Shown here: positions 10,375 through 19,861 of the stretch, one piece after another | How positions within the stretch are numbered: the stretch's first letter is position 1 | How the letters are laid out: each line of letters begins with the position of its first letter | Source: Paracrocinitomix sp039939375 | GTDB lineage: Bacteria > Bacteroidota > Bacteroidia > Flavobacteriales_D > Crocinitomicaceae | Assembly: GCA_039939375.1 (NCBI GenBank) | Contig: JBDVJO010000005.1 | Coordinates: 1 to 64,000 of the forward strand | Length of the DNA stretch: 64,000 bases | Direction of reading: 5' to 3' | Translations under genes and position numbers: made by a program | The notes under the pieces: generated by a model | Seen by the model: only the letters and a program-made list of their open reading frames with translations | Databases searched by the model: none | What the model was told of the DNA's origin: nothing

Positions 10375-12093
10375 ATGAAATTCTCTTTCTTAACACTGTC
10401 GATACTCTTAATTTCAAATCTAAGTTTTGCACAAATTTTAAATGAGCAAAAAATCGAAAGTACAATCACTGATGTCACAGTATTTGTAACAGGAGGTGAA
10501 GTTCACCGAGAAGCGAAAGTAGATGTTAAAAAAGGAAGGAATCGGTTAGTTTTCACTAGAATTAGTACAGTTGCCGATCATAAAAGTGTTCAGTTTAATG
10601 CAGACAAAAACTTCAACTTGGTTTCAGTCAGTTCAGAAGTTGATTACTTAAGTTTCATAGATAACAACCCAAGAATAAAAGTTATACAGGATACCCTTCA
10701 AGTTATCAATGATAAAATTGTTGATTTAAACAACGAAAAGTCAGCCTACAATGATGAAAAATCACTTTTATTAAAGAATAACGACATCAAAGGAACTCAG
10801 GCTAACTTAACGGTTGATGAACTCAAGGCAATGGCCACATTTTACAGAACAAGAATGATGGAACTGAATAAAACTTTGACCAAATACGACAAAGACATTA
10901 GAAACTTAAACAATCTTAAATACCGATACAACAACCAATTAACCGAATTAAATTACAGAGAAACCATAAAAAGTAATCAGATAATTGTAATCGTGGATTC
11001 AGAAATCAATCAGGCATTAAATGTTGATTTAAAATATGTGGTTTCAAATTGCGGATGGCAAGCCAACTATGATCTTTCAGCTGCTGATGTCGCTGGAAAA
11101 ATCAACTTAAAGTACAAGGCAAAAGTCTACAACAACACAGGTAATGACTGGAAAAACATTAACGTTACATTATCAACTTCTGACCCAAACCTAACAGCAT
11201 CTGCTCCAATATTAACACCATGGTATCTCAACTACAGTTCTATGGAAACTCAAAATGATTTTTCAAAAGGAAATGAATATGTTGTTCCACAAAGAAATGA
11301 GTACAAAAAGTATTACCAAAACGCGAGTACACCTCAACTCAACAACAATATTAACGGACTTTTCTTGGACGGAAATGCTCAAATGCAAACCGAAGATCAT
11401 TGGAACGGAGCAAATTTAAATCCAGCTATGAAGTTCACTACAATTGAAGTTTCTGAGTTAAGTACCGAGTTTACTATTGATAAAAAATATAGTATCCCTT
11501 CTGATTCTAAACCTTACTTAGTAGAAGTGGCTGATCACGAACTCAATGCAACTTTTTCGCACAAAGCTGTTCCTAAAATTGACAAAGACGCATTTTTACT
11601 AGCAAACATTGTTGGATGGGAAAAACTAGACCTTGTACCTGGTCCTACTAACGTCTATTTTGCCGACACTTATGTGGGTCAGTCATACGTGAACACAAGA
11701 AATGTTGGAGATACGCTACGCCTTTCATTCGGAAGAGATAACCGCATACTTATCAAGCGTAAGCAGTTAGAAGAGTTTTCAGATAAAAAGGTGGTTGGGA
11801 ACAACAGAAAAGATACTTACGTTTACGAAATAGTATGTAAAAACAATCGAGATATTGCAGTATCTATTGATTTGTTTGACCAAATTCCTATTTCTCAAGA
11901 CAGTGACATCTCTATCTCAGTTGACGAAACATCATTTGCCGACTTCAACGAAACAACTGGAAAATTGGTTTGGAAAGTTAAACTTCAACCTGGTGAAACC
12001 AAGTCTTATAAATTAGGGTTTACGATCAAATATCCTAAGGATAGAAAAATTCAAGTAAGAAAGTTCAGAACGGTTTATTGTCCTTCATTCTAG
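10375..12093 (+). CDS. MuiA-family protein (DUF4140/DUF4139)
   Basis: A 572-residue exported protein with a signal peptide ending SFAQ. The N-terminal part (ITDVTVFVTGGEVHREA) matches the DUF4140 region of the mucoidy-inhibitor A family. A Lys/Asn-rich coiled coil follows at about residues 95-185. The C-terminal DUF4139 region has the characteristic CGWQANYDL and a beta-rich ending with LVWKVKLQPGETKSYKLGF. The biochemical function of this family is unknown; envelope location is expected. Its TAG stop shares a CTAG palindrome with the stop of the convergent gene at 12090, so there is no room for a terminator between them. Confidence 0.85.
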   Translation: MKFSFLTLSILLISNLSFAQILNEQKIESTITDVTVFVTGGEVHREAKVDVKKGRNRLVFTRISTVADHKSVQFNADKNFNLVSVSSEVDYLSFIDNNPRIKVIQDTLQVINDKIVDLNNEKSAYNDEKSLLLKNNDIKGTQANLTVDELKAMATFYRTRMMELNKTLTKYDKDIRNLNNLKYRYNNQLTELNYRETIKSNQIIVIVDSEINQALNVDLKYVVSNCGWQANYDLSAADVAGKINLKYKAKVYNNTGNDWKNINVTLSTSDPNLTASAPILTPWYLNYSSMETQNDFSKGNEYVVPQRNEYKKYYQNASTPQLNNNINGLFLDGNAQMQTEDHWNGANLNPAMKFTTIEVSELSTEFTIDKKYSIPSDSKPYLVEVADHELNATFSHKAVPKIDKDAFLLANIVGWEKLDLVPGPTNVYFADTYVGQSYVNTRNVGDTLRLSFGRDNRILIKRKQLEEFSDKKVVGNNRKDTYVYEIVCKNNRDIAVSIDLFDQIPISQDSDISISVDETSFADFNETTGKLVWKVKLQPGETKSYKLGFTIKYPKDRKIQVRKFRTVYCPSF

Positions 12094-13106
12094 AACTCTA
12101 ATTCAGACTCAACTTTTCTTCTGAAGTTCATGATAGTACGTTCTATGTTTCCAAAAAACTTGTTGCGTTCTTTGATGTTACCTCCTGAAATTAAACTTGA
12201 ATTATTAATTAATTCTTCTAGAATTAAATCGGATTCTTTCACGTAAAACGGATCCATTGTATTTAGGTAATTCATGATGTTGTGCGACAGATACACTGCT
12301 GCGCCATCTTCCCATTTAATGAGGTAAGTATTATCAGCAATATAAGTATCATTTGAATACATGAAAAAGTTGTTTTCACCTGCCGTAGGCTCATTTCCTT
12401 TGGCAAACTTTTTCCCATGTTCAGCCTGCGCTTTCATATGATGCAACAACTCAATTAAGTTATCGATTAATTCTAAAGCATAACTTGGGTCTTCAAACAA
12501 GTGTGCATCAAAATAATATTCAATTTGCCTCAAAGTTCCTCTTAACGTTTCAGGTGAATAGACTTCGTGAGTAGGTATTGAGTTGTATAAATTATGCGCT
12601 TCTATGCCAACTTGAAGTACTTTCTTATCGATTTTTTCTCGCTTAAATTTTTGATCTGCATAAGCAGGAATCTTGAGATAAGTTTTCGCCCAAAAGAAAA
12701 ACTTGAATCGGGTTAAATGCGGTAAATTAAAGAGTTGAAAAATAGGCGTATCATTAACACTCATAACAAGTTGCACATCTTTCAAACCTTTAGCCTGACG
12801 CAGTCCATCTCTCAAGCCTGTTAAATAAGACTCAAAGTTTAAACCTATTCTATCCAACGGATTATAAGTGAACTGCACCCTACCCTTCGCTAAATCGCCA
12901 TAGTCATCAAAAGACAGTCCGAATTTTTCGCATAACGTTTTGGTCTCATAAATCGTTAAAGGAACCTCTCCCCTCAACCTTCTGTATGATGCATCTTGCG
13001 AAACAAACAAAGTTTCTTGCAATACGTTAGATAGTTTTTCACCATCTTTTAGTTGCAGTTTAATTGCGTTAAAAATCCGTTGTTGAATGTCTTTTTCTAC
13101 TTCCAT
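12090..13106 (-). CDS. HTH-like putative regulator of unknown specificity
   Basis: A 338-residue protein without a signal peptide or membrane segment. The first 70 residues look like a small DNA-binding helical domain (KLSNVLQETLFVSQDASYRRLRG, then IYETKTLCEKFGLSFDDY). This arrangement resembles cI/XRE-type N-terminal domains of uncharacterised Bacteroidota regulators. The rest is largely helical and unassigned. It lies 1 bp downstream of the hldD stop on the same strand, so the two are almost certainly co-transcribed. The DNA-binding role is an inference; I do not recognise the family by name. Confidence 0.6.
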   Translation of the reverse strand: MEVEKDIQQRIFNAIKLQLKDGEKLSNVLQETLFVSQDASYRRLRGEVPLTIYETKTLCEKFGLSFDDYGDLAKGRVQFTYNPLDRIGLNFESYLTGLRDGLRQAKGLKDVQLVMSVNDTPIFQLFNLPHLTRFKFFFWAKTYLKIPAYADQKFKREKIDKKVLQVGIEAHNLYNSIPTHEVYSPETLRGTLRQIEYYFDAHLFEDPSYALELIDNLIELLHHMKAQAEHGKKFAKGNEPTAGENNFFMYSNDTYIADNTYLIKWEDGAAVYLSHNIMNYLNTMDPFYVKESDLILEELINNSSLISGGNIKERNKFFGNIERTIMNFRRKVESELEF

Positions 13107-13107
13107 C

Positions 13108-14073
13108 TTAAAGGTATTTATTTGGCATCAAGTAATTCTTTACATAATCTTGAACGCCTTCTTCTAAAGTATAGAATTTTTTAGAATAGCCAGAATTCAC
13201 CAGTTTATCCATATTCGCTTCAGTAAAATACTGGTATTTATCTCTTATATCTTCAGGTGTTGGAATGTATGATATCTGTGGTTCAATTTCTAACGCTTTA
13301 AACGTTGCCTTAACCAAATCATTGAAAGTTCTAGCTGTTCCAGTTCCTAAATTGTACAATCCATTTTCCGGTCTATTTTCTTGCAAATACAGACAAACAC
13401 TTACCACATCTTTTACATATACGAAATCTCTGAGCTGCTCTCCGTCTTTATAATCTGGATTATGCGAAGCAAATAATTTCATTGCCTTCGTTTCATTGAT
13501 TTGCCTGAATGCATGCATGATGACAGATGCCATTCTTCCTTTATGATATTCGTTGGGACCGTATACATTAAAAAATTTCAAACCTGCCCAGAATGGAGGA
13601 GCTTTATCTTGCTGAAGTGCCCATTTATCAAAATCATTCTTTGAATCTCCGTAAGGGTTTAATGGTTTTAGTTGATCAATAATTTCATGGTTATCATCAT
13701 AACCAAATTCTCCCAGACCATAGGTGGCTGCTGAAGACGCATACACTAACGGAATCCCATTCTGAGCGCAGAGATTCCACATATTCTGTGAATACTCCAT
13801 GTTTAGTTCATCAAAAATTGCTTTATCAAACTCTGTAGTATCCGTTCTTGCTCCTAAGTGAAAAACAAAGTCTATTTCAGATTTAAAATTTTCTGCCCAT
13901 TGAAAGAAATCAGCTCTTGGAACTTTTGCCACCAAGGTTTTTCCAACAAGGTTTTCAGATTTTTCTGTTTTAGAAAAATCATCAACAACTACAATATTAT
14001 TAAACCCTTTTTCATTTAAAGCACCTACTAAACAAGAAGATATAAATCCGGCTGCGCCTGTTACAATTATCAT
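13108..14073 (-). CDS. rfaD: ADP-L-glycero-D-manno-heptose 6-epimerase-like NAD(P)-dependent epimerase
   Basis: A 321-residue short-chain dehydrogenase/epimerase. It has the N-terminal nucleotide-binding GAAGFIS (residues 6-12), the catalytic YGDSK (Tyr141, Lys145) and active-site Ser near 113 in YASSAATYG. HldD-specific phrases are also present: HLGARTDTTE, KFFNVYGPNEYHKG, GEQLRDFVYVKDV and YNLGTGTARTFNDL. It converts ADP-D-glycero-D-manno-heptose to the L-glycero form used in the LPS inner core. No other heptose gene is adjacent. It is followed after 1 bp by an HTH-like gene. Confidence 0.88.
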   Translation of the reverse strand: MIIVTGAAGFISSCLVGALNEKGFNNIVVVDDFSKTEKSENLVGKTLVAKVPRADFFQWAENFKSEIDFVFHLGARTDTTEFDKAIFDELNMEYSQNMWNLCAQNGIPLVYASSAATYGLGEFGYDDNHEIIDQLKPLNPYGDSKNDFDKWALQQDKAPPFWAGLKFFNVYGPNEYHKGRMASVIMHAFRQINETKAMKLFASHNPDYKDGEQLRDFVYVKDVVSVCLYLQENRPENGLYNLGTGTARTFNDLVKATFKALEIEPQISYIPTPEDIRDKYQYFTEANMDKLVNSGYSKKFYTLEEGVQDYVKNYLMPNKYL

Positions 14074-14161
14074 TTTTGAATTTTAAAATTTACTTTTATT
14101 TCATTCGTCTACAGAATAAAATTGTTTAACGAAATTACCAATAATTAATTAGACAATTCCT

Positions 14162-14169
14162 TAAATTTG
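14162..14169 (+). promoter_or_regulatory. -7 box TAAATTTG for zinc peptidase gene
   Basis: Matches the Bacteroidota TANNTTTG -7 element, 31 bp before the ATG at 14200. No clear -33 TTTG at the right spacing. Confidence 0.4.
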
Positions 14170-14199
14170 TATGTCTAACGAAGGATAAATAAAAACATT

Positions 14200-14922
14200 A
14201 TGCAAAGTGATTCAATAATAAGTCTGTATTGGGGACCAATGATAATTGGTATCGTATTTATGCTAATCAGTTTAATGGTGAGCGGAGTACTCAAAAGAAA
14301 ATTTGCGAAGTACTCTAAATTGCAATTAATGAATAACCTTTCTGGTCGTGAAATTGCTGAAAGAATGTTGGCTGATCATGGCATCACGGATGTTGAAGTA
14401 ATCAGTGTTCCGGGTCAATTGACAGACCACTATAACCCAATGAAAAAGACAGTTAATCTTTCAGAAGCAGTTTATAACCAACGTAATGCTGCTGCAGCTG
14501 CCGTGGCAGCTCATGAAGTTGGACATGCTGTTCAACATGCCAAAGCATACAAACCACTGCAGTTCAGGTCTAAATTAGTTCCTATTCAAAATGCTTCAGG
14601 AATGATCATGAATGTCATTGTTATGGCTGCCATGTTTGGAGGATATGCTTTATATTCCGTTTTTCCCATGGACATTGTTATATGGATTATCATTGCAGCT
14701 CAATCTATGATTACGCTTTTTACGATTGTCACTTTACCTGTTGAATTTGACGCAAGTAAAAGAGCATTGGCTTGGATAGAAGGTAATGGCATTGTGACAG
14801 CATCTGAATATGCCGGTGCCAAAGATGCCTTGAAGTGGGCTGCTATGACTTATGTAGTTGCTGCTTTAGGTGCGATTGCCAATTTACTTTACTGGATAAT
14901 GATGTTAATAGGAAGGGATTAA
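14200..14922 (+). CDS. YugP-type membrane zinc metallopeptidase
   Basis: A 240-residue integral membrane protein of the Zn_peptidase_2 family. An N-terminal transmembrane helix (residues 9-31) is followed by a conserved soluble stretch (GREIAERMLADHGI, then DHYNPMKKTVNLSE). The zinc motif HEVGH is at 105-109 within AAHEVGHAVQHA. Two or three further hydrophobic segments follow, with LPVEFDASKRAL, the third-ligand region typical of the family. Substrate is unknown for the family. It is monocistronic, with a TAAATTTG box upstream. Confidence 0.9.
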   Translation: MQSDSIISLYWGPMIIGIVFMLISLMVSGVLKRKFAKYSKLQLMNNLSGREIAERMLADHGITDVEVISVPGQLTDHYNPMKKTVNLSEAVYNQRNAAAAAVAAHEVGHAVQHAKAYKPLQFRSKLVPIQNASGMIMNVIVMAAMFGGYALYSVFPMDIVIWIIIAAQSMITLFTIVTLPVEFDASKRALAWIEGNGIVTASEYAGAKDALKWAAMTYVVAALGAIANLLYWIMMLIGRD

Positions 14923-15013
14923 TTCACATTCATCTCAATTTGACAAAGCCCGAAGTGTTTTGACATTGAAATGAATTTCTTCGAAAAGAACGATTGGGTA
15001 GTTTTCTTAGCAG

Positions 15014-17227
15014 TTACTGCACGCAAATTCCAATCAAGCATACATCATCTAACTGAGCGAAGTCACCAATCCAATCATAGAACTCTGCCTTCAGTACTTC
15101 TTTTTGTTGATCCAAACTTTTATCCGAGTGTTCAATTAAGAGTTTTTTCAGGTTAGAAGATTTGAGCTTTTTACCTTTGTCTCCGCCGAATTGATCTGAA
15201 AAACCATCTGAAAAAATATACAGAATATCATTGCTTTGAAGGTCAAATTCGTGATTTGTGAATGGCTTCATTTCAACATGTTTTCCTATGGGTTGTTTAT
15301 CTCCTTTTATCTCGATTAATTCACCATTCCTTAAAATCCAAAGCGGATTGTTTGCACCTGCGAATTGAAGCTTATGAGCATGGATTGAAATCATAGCGAT
15401 ATCCATCCCATCTTTCACTTCTTCATCAGATTTTTCAAACTCTTCGATCACCAGTGCTCTCGTTTTATCTAAAATCTCAGCTGGCGTATTTAAACCGAAT
15501 TCTTTTACAGAACGATTCAAACAATTATTGCAAACAACAGAAACAAGCGCACCCGGTACTCCGTGACCAGTGCAATCGGCAGCAGCTATAAGACTTTTTT
15601 CACCAATAGAATGCATCCAATAAAAATCACCAGCCACAACATCTTTAGGCAAGTATAGCACGAATGCACTCGAAAAACTCGCTGAAATTAAATCATTAGT
15701 AGGTAATAAAGCAGTCTGAATTCTTTTCGCATAGTTTATACTATCCGTGATTTCTTGATGCGTCTCTTCTAAAGCTTTGTGTTGATTGTCAATCTGTTCT
15801 TTTTGACGCTCAATTTCTCTATTCTGCTTTTTAGTTAGCCTTAGCCTATTTACGATAAAACCTAACAGAATTGCGAGTAAAACTGATCCAATTGACACAA
15901 TAATAATCACTACCCGTTGACGCGCTTTTTGCTCTTTTTCAAGTGCTACTTCTTTGTCCCTAACAACATCATCAATGGCTTTTTGCTTTTCATATTCGAA
16001 CTTAGTTTGCTCTTCAATTACCGCTTTTTGACTTTCAATACCGTTTAGGCTATCCTTCATTTTTACGGCCAATTCATACATCTCAACAGCCAACTTGGCG
16101 TTATTCTGTTCGGTATAAATCCAAACTAATATTTCTGAAGAATTCTTTATGAGCATTGGATAGCCAATCTGATTTCCTAATCGCAAGCCTTCTTCGGCCT
16201 CTGACTGAATTTTCGCTAACTCAGCCGGATTCACTCCTCCTTTTGATTTATACTCTTTCAAATGAAGAAAACTTAAATCTTTCAATGCAGTCCCAGTCCC
16301 ATATTTATCACCAATTGCCCTCCTTATTTCAAGAGATTTATAGAGGTAAAACTTGGACGAATCATATTCACTTACCCTTCTATAATAATCACCTAAGTTG
16401 TTGTACACATATGCTGCTCCATATAAATTCGAATTATCAAGAAAAATCTTCAAAGCTTGCCTGTAATGTGTAAATGCCGAATCAATTTGCCCCATACCTA
16501 TTTCATGACCAGCTATATTTGATAAGCAAATACCCACACCCATTTCATCTCCTATCGCTTTTCTAATCTGATAACTTTTATAAACATAAGCTTTACTTAA
16601 ACTGTCTTTTGCTCCTATATCATCATAAGTACTACCAATGTTATTATAAGATTGTGCCATGCCAGCAGAATCCTTAATTTGCTCCCTCAACTGCAAAGCT
16701 GTTAATCCATAATTCAAAGACTCTCTCACCTTTCCTTGTTTCGATTTTAGACCGGCTATATTATTTAAGATTTGCCCTACCCCCTTTTTATCTCCTATTT
16801 GAATATCAATTTGTAGCGCCTCATTATAAAATGAAATAGCCACATCACTTTTGTTTTGAGAATCGGCCAAATATCCTTTATTATTCAAAGCACTTGATAA
16901 AGCCGATCGATAAAACCTTAATTCTTGCTTGGATAATGCAGCTTCGTTTTCTAATTTCTGTTGAGCCTGGCTATACATCCAATTATTATATTTGGGCCAT
17001 ACCTCAACGTCCCAACAAGACTCCACTATTCCGTCAATAATCTTCAACTTGGAAGTGTCGTTATTTGTTGCATGATACGTTTTCAAACTATTTATAATCA
17101 TGACACTATCCACAGGACTCAAAGTTGAAAGAGCTAGGCTGTCAATTAGGTAGTAATTCTTATCTGCAAACTTTTGCCCAAAAGAATTCAGAGCACAAAA
17201 GAATAGAAGGGCAAAAATAAATTTCAT
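15014..17227 (-). CDS. TPR sensor with SpoIIE-type PP2C phosphatase domain
   Basis: A 737-residue signalling protein. A signal peptide (ending NSFGQ) leads into at least six tetratricopeptide repeats at about residues 95-400, including several SYNNIG-type helices. A transmembrane helix lies near 441-463, then a coiled coil (IERQKEQIDNQHKALEE). A C-terminal SpoIIE/PP2C domain follows from about 510, with VVAGDFYWMH, AAADCTGHGVPGAL and LYIFSDGFSDQFGG. The acidic metal-binding residues of the phosphatase appear intact. The layout implies periplasmic TPR sensing linked to a cytosolic serine/threonine phosphatase, as in partner-switching pathways. No anti-sigma factor or antagonist is encoded next to it. 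Confidence 0.9.
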   Translation of the reverse strand: MKFIFALLFFCALNSFGQKFADKNYYLIDSLALSTLSPVDSVMIINSLKTYHATNNDTSKLKIIDGIVESCWDVEVWPKYNNWMYSQAQQKLENEAALSKQELRFYRSALSSALNNKGYLADSQNKSDVAISFYNEALQIDIQIGDKKGVGQILNNIAGLKSKQGKVRESLNYGLTALQLREQIKDSAGMAQSYNNIGSTYDDIGAKDSLSKAYVYKSYQIRKAIGDEMGVGICLSNIAGHEIGMGQIDSAFTHYRQALKIFLDNSNLYGAAYVYNNLGDYYRRVSEYDSSKFYLYKSLEIRRAIGDKYGTGTALKDLSFLHLKEYKSKGGVNPAELAKIQSEAEEGLRLGNQIGYPMLIKNSSEILVWIYTEQNNAKLAVEMYELAVKMKDSLNGIESQKAVIEEQTKFEYEKQKAIDDVVRDKEVALEKEQKARQRVVIIIVSIGSVLLAILLGFIVNRLRLTKKQNREIERQKEQIDNQHKALEETHQEITDSINYAKRIQTALLPTNDLISASFSSAFVLYLPKDVVAGDFYWMHSIGEKSLIAAADCTGHGVPGALVSVVCNNCLNRSVKEFGLNTPAEILDKTRALVIEEFEKSDEEVKDGMDIAMISIHAHKLQFAGANNPLWILRNGELIEIKGDKQPIGKHVEMKPFTNHEFDLQSNDILYIFSDGFSDQFGGDKGKKLKSSNLKKLLIEHSDKSLDQQKEVLKAEFYDWIGDFAQLDDVCLIGICVQ

Positions 17228-17369
17228 ACGAATAATACTATTTGGTGAAGATAAGAATTGAAATCAGAATAATCGTTTTGCGATAATCGCAGAAAAGAAC
17301 CATAACCGGCGCATTTCAATTCTAATTTACACCTGTTATTCACCAAATTTGTAATGTAAAACAAACATT

Positions 17370-17693
17370 ATGAAAACGGTTTTAGCCATTCTTTTTTTTA
17401 GTCAAACTTTTTTTACTTCTGCATTTGAACCGGATAGTTCTGCGATAAAAATGAACCTACCAGTAGAAAAATCTGCGCCTTTTAAATCTTTTACTATACA
17501 AACAGACTGGCTCTTAGAAACAAAAGCTGAACTGATTAATGGTATTTCGTACTCCCCTACGTTAGAGTTCAATTTGAGTAGTCAAAAAGGATTTAATTTT
17601 CAACTTCAGACGGGTGCACTCCCAATAATGAATGGATTGAAAATCAATAAAACCCAACCTGCCGCTGGTTTTTCATTCTCGTATAAATTCTAA
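17370..17693 (+). CDS. small exported protein, unknown
   Basis: A 107-residue protein with a signal peptide (residues 1-18, ending SAFE). The mature part has alternating hydrophobic strands and ends GFSFSYKF. A terminal aromatic residue is typical of outer-membrane barrel strands, but the protein is too short to be a full barrel. I do not recognise a family. An upstream run CCAAATTTG resembles a weak -7 box. It lies 58 bp before urocanate hydratase, which has its own TATCTTTG box, so it is probably a separate unit. Confidence 0.55.
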   Translation: MKTVLAILFFSQTFFTSAFEPDSSAIKMNLPVEKSAPFKSFTIQTDWLLETKAELINGISYSPTLEFNLSSQKGFNFQLQTGALPIMNGLKINKTQPAAGFSFSYKF

Positions 17694-17726
17694 GACCTTT
17701 TATCGAGACACTTTTTTACATTCAAT

Positions 17727-17734
17727 TATCTTTG
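17727..17734 (+). promoter_or_regulatory. -7 box TATCTTTG for urocanate hydratase
   Basis: Exact TANNTTTG match 17 bp before the ATG at 17752; predicts a leader of about 10 nt. No clear -33 element. Confidence 0.45.
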
Positions 17735-17751
17735 TCATTCAAATCAGAACC

Positions 17752-19752
17752 ATGACAGTAGAAGATATCAAACAAGACATTTGCCAAGGAATTCCTGCTG
17801 AAATACCTGCAGCTAAGCCTTACGATTCAACTATCAATCACGCACCTAAGCGAAAAGACATCCTCTCAGCGGAGGAAAAAAAGTTGGCGCTTAGAAACGC
17901 ATTAAGGTATTTTCCTAAAGAACAGCATACTGTTTTAGCGAAAGAGTTTGCTGAAGAGCTGAAGGAATATGGTAGAATTTACATGTATAGATATCGCCCT
18001 GACTACAGGATGTATGCTCGACCAATAGAAGAATATCCCGGAAAATGCGAGCAAGCAAAATCGATCATGGTCATGATTCAAAACAATTTAGATTATGCGG
18101 TTGCGCAACACCCTCATGAATTAATTACTTATGGAGGAAACGGTGCAGTATTCCAAAATTGGGCGCAATATAGATTGTGCATGAAATACTTATCTGAAAT
18201 GACAGATGAGCAAACTTTAGTGATGTACTCTGGTCATCCAATGGGATTATTTCCTTCTCATAAAGATGCGCCTAGAGTTGTAGTAACCAACGGAATGGTG
18301 ATCCCCAATTACTCACAACCTGATGACTGGGAAAAAATGAACGCTTTAGGCGTTTCTCAATACGGCCAAATGACAGCTGGTTCATACATGTACATTGGTC
18401 CGCAAGGGATTGTTCACGGAACCACAATTACTGTGTTAAATGCTTGCAGAAAGCTTCCTGGAAGTGGAAGTACAAAGGGTAAACTTTTCTTGACTGCCGG
18501 TTTAGGCGGTATGTCAGGTGCTCAGCCGAAGGCCGGAAATATTGCAGGAGTAATTTCTGTAACGGCTGAGATTAATGAAAAAGCAACGCATACAAGACAT
18601 TCACAAGGCTGGGTAGACGAAGTGATAGCTGATTTGGATGAACTTTGCACCAGAGTTAAAACCGCAAAAGCAAATGAAGAAACGGTTTCAATTGCTTATC
18701 AAGGTAACGTAGTAGATGTTTGGGAAAAATTTGATGAAGAAAATATTTATGTTGACTTAGGTTCTGATCAAACTTCACTGCACAATCCATGGGCTGGTGG
18801 TTACTATCCCGCAGGATACTCGGTTGAAGAGTCGAACGAAATGATGGCAAAGCAACCAGAATTGTTCAAAGAAAAAGTTCAAGAAACCTTGCGAAGACAT
18901 GCAGATGCAGTTAACAAACATACGTCAAAAGGAACCTATTTCTTTGATTATGGAAATGCATTTTTACTAGAAGCTTCAAGAGCCGGAGCCGATATCATGG
19001 CGGAAAACGGCATTGATTTTAAATACCCTTCTTATGTACAAGACATCATGGGACCTATGTGCTTTGATTACGGATTTGGTCCGTTCAGATGGGTTTGCGC
19101 ATCAGGAAAGCCAGAGGATTTGCAGAAGACAGATGATATCGCTTGCCAAGTTTTAGAAGAAATAAGACAAAATTCACCAGCTGAAATTCAGCAACAAATG
19201 GCGGATAATATTACCTGGATAAAAGGTGCGCAAGAAAATAAATTGGTAGTTGGGTCGCAAGCAAGAATTTTATATGCAGATGCTGAAGGAAGAATTAAAA
19301 TAGCCGCGGCTTTCAATGAAGCAATAAAAAGAGGTGAAATTGGACCTGTTGTTTTGGGGAGAGATCATCATGATGTTTCTGGAACAGATTCTCCATTCAG
19401 AGAAACTTCAAACATTTATGATGGTTCAAAATACACGGCTGATATGGCTATTCATAATGTGATTGGAGATGGTTTTAGAGGAGCTACTTGGATATCTATC
19501 CACAACGGCGGCGGTGTAGGTTGGGGAGAAGTTATAAATGGAGGATTTGGAATGTTGCTAGACGGCTCAGAAGATTCAGACAGAAGATTAAAAATGATGC
19601 TGCACTGGGATGTTAATAATGGAATCGCCCGAAGATCTTGGGCAAGAAATGAAGGAGCCATTTTTGCAATAAAACGTGAAATGGAACGTACTCCTAATTT
19701 AACAGTCACTTTGCCAAACTTGGTAGATGATGAATTGTTAAATCAATTTTAG
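17752..19752 (+). CDS. hutU: urocanate hydratase
   Basis: A cytosolic NAD-dependent enzyme of histidine catabolism that converts urocanate to imidazolonepropionate. The 666-residue protein carries strong family signatures: YGGNGAVFQNWAQYR, MYSGHPMGLFPS, TAGLGGMSGAQPKAG, DLGSDQTSLHNPWAGG, VLGRDHHDVSGTDSPF and WISIHNGGGVGWGE. It is about 110 residues longer than the Pseudomonas-type enzyme, as in other Bacteroidota homologues. It stands alone: no hutH, hutI or hutG is adjacent, so the pathway genes must be dispersed or elsewhere. Confidence 0.97.
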   Translation: MTVEDIKQDICQGIPAEIPAAKPYDSTINHAPKRKDILSAEEKKLALRNALRYFPKEQHTVLAKEFAEELKEYGRIYMYRYRPDYRMYARPIEEYPGKCEQAKSIMVMIQNNLDYAVAQHPHELITYGGNGAVFQNWAQYRLCMKYLSEMTDEQTLVMYSGHPMGLFPSHKDAPRVVVTNGMVIPNYSQPDDWEKMNALGVSQYGQMTAGSYMYIGPQGIVHGTTITVLNACRKLPGSGSTKGKLFLTAGLGGMSGAQPKAGNIAGVISVTAEINEKATHTRHSQGWVDEVIADLDELCTRVKTAKANEETVSIAYQGNVVDVWEKFDEENIYVDLGSDQTSLHNPWAGGYYPAGYSVEESNEMMAKQPELFKEKVQETLRRHADAVNKHTSKGTYFFDYGNAFLLEASRAGADIMAENGIDFKYPSYVQDIMGPMCFDYGFGPFRWVCASGKPEDLQKTDDIACQVLEEIRQNSPAEIQQQMADNITWIKGAQENKLVVGSQARILYADAEGRIKIAAAFNEAIKRGEIGPVVLGRDHHDVSGTDSPFRETSNIYDGSKYTADMAIHNVIGDGFRGATWISIHNGGGVGWGEVINGGFGMLLDGSEDSDRRLKMMLHWDVNNGIARRSWARNEGAIFAIKREMERTPNLTVTLPNLVDDELLNQF

Positions 19753-19861
19753 AAAACCATTTATCCTTCAAATACGACATTAAATCAGTCAGGCACTGTT
19801 TTTGTATAATTCTCGTTGATTGAAAATCAAGATATTTACTAAATTCGTCTAGAATTCAACA

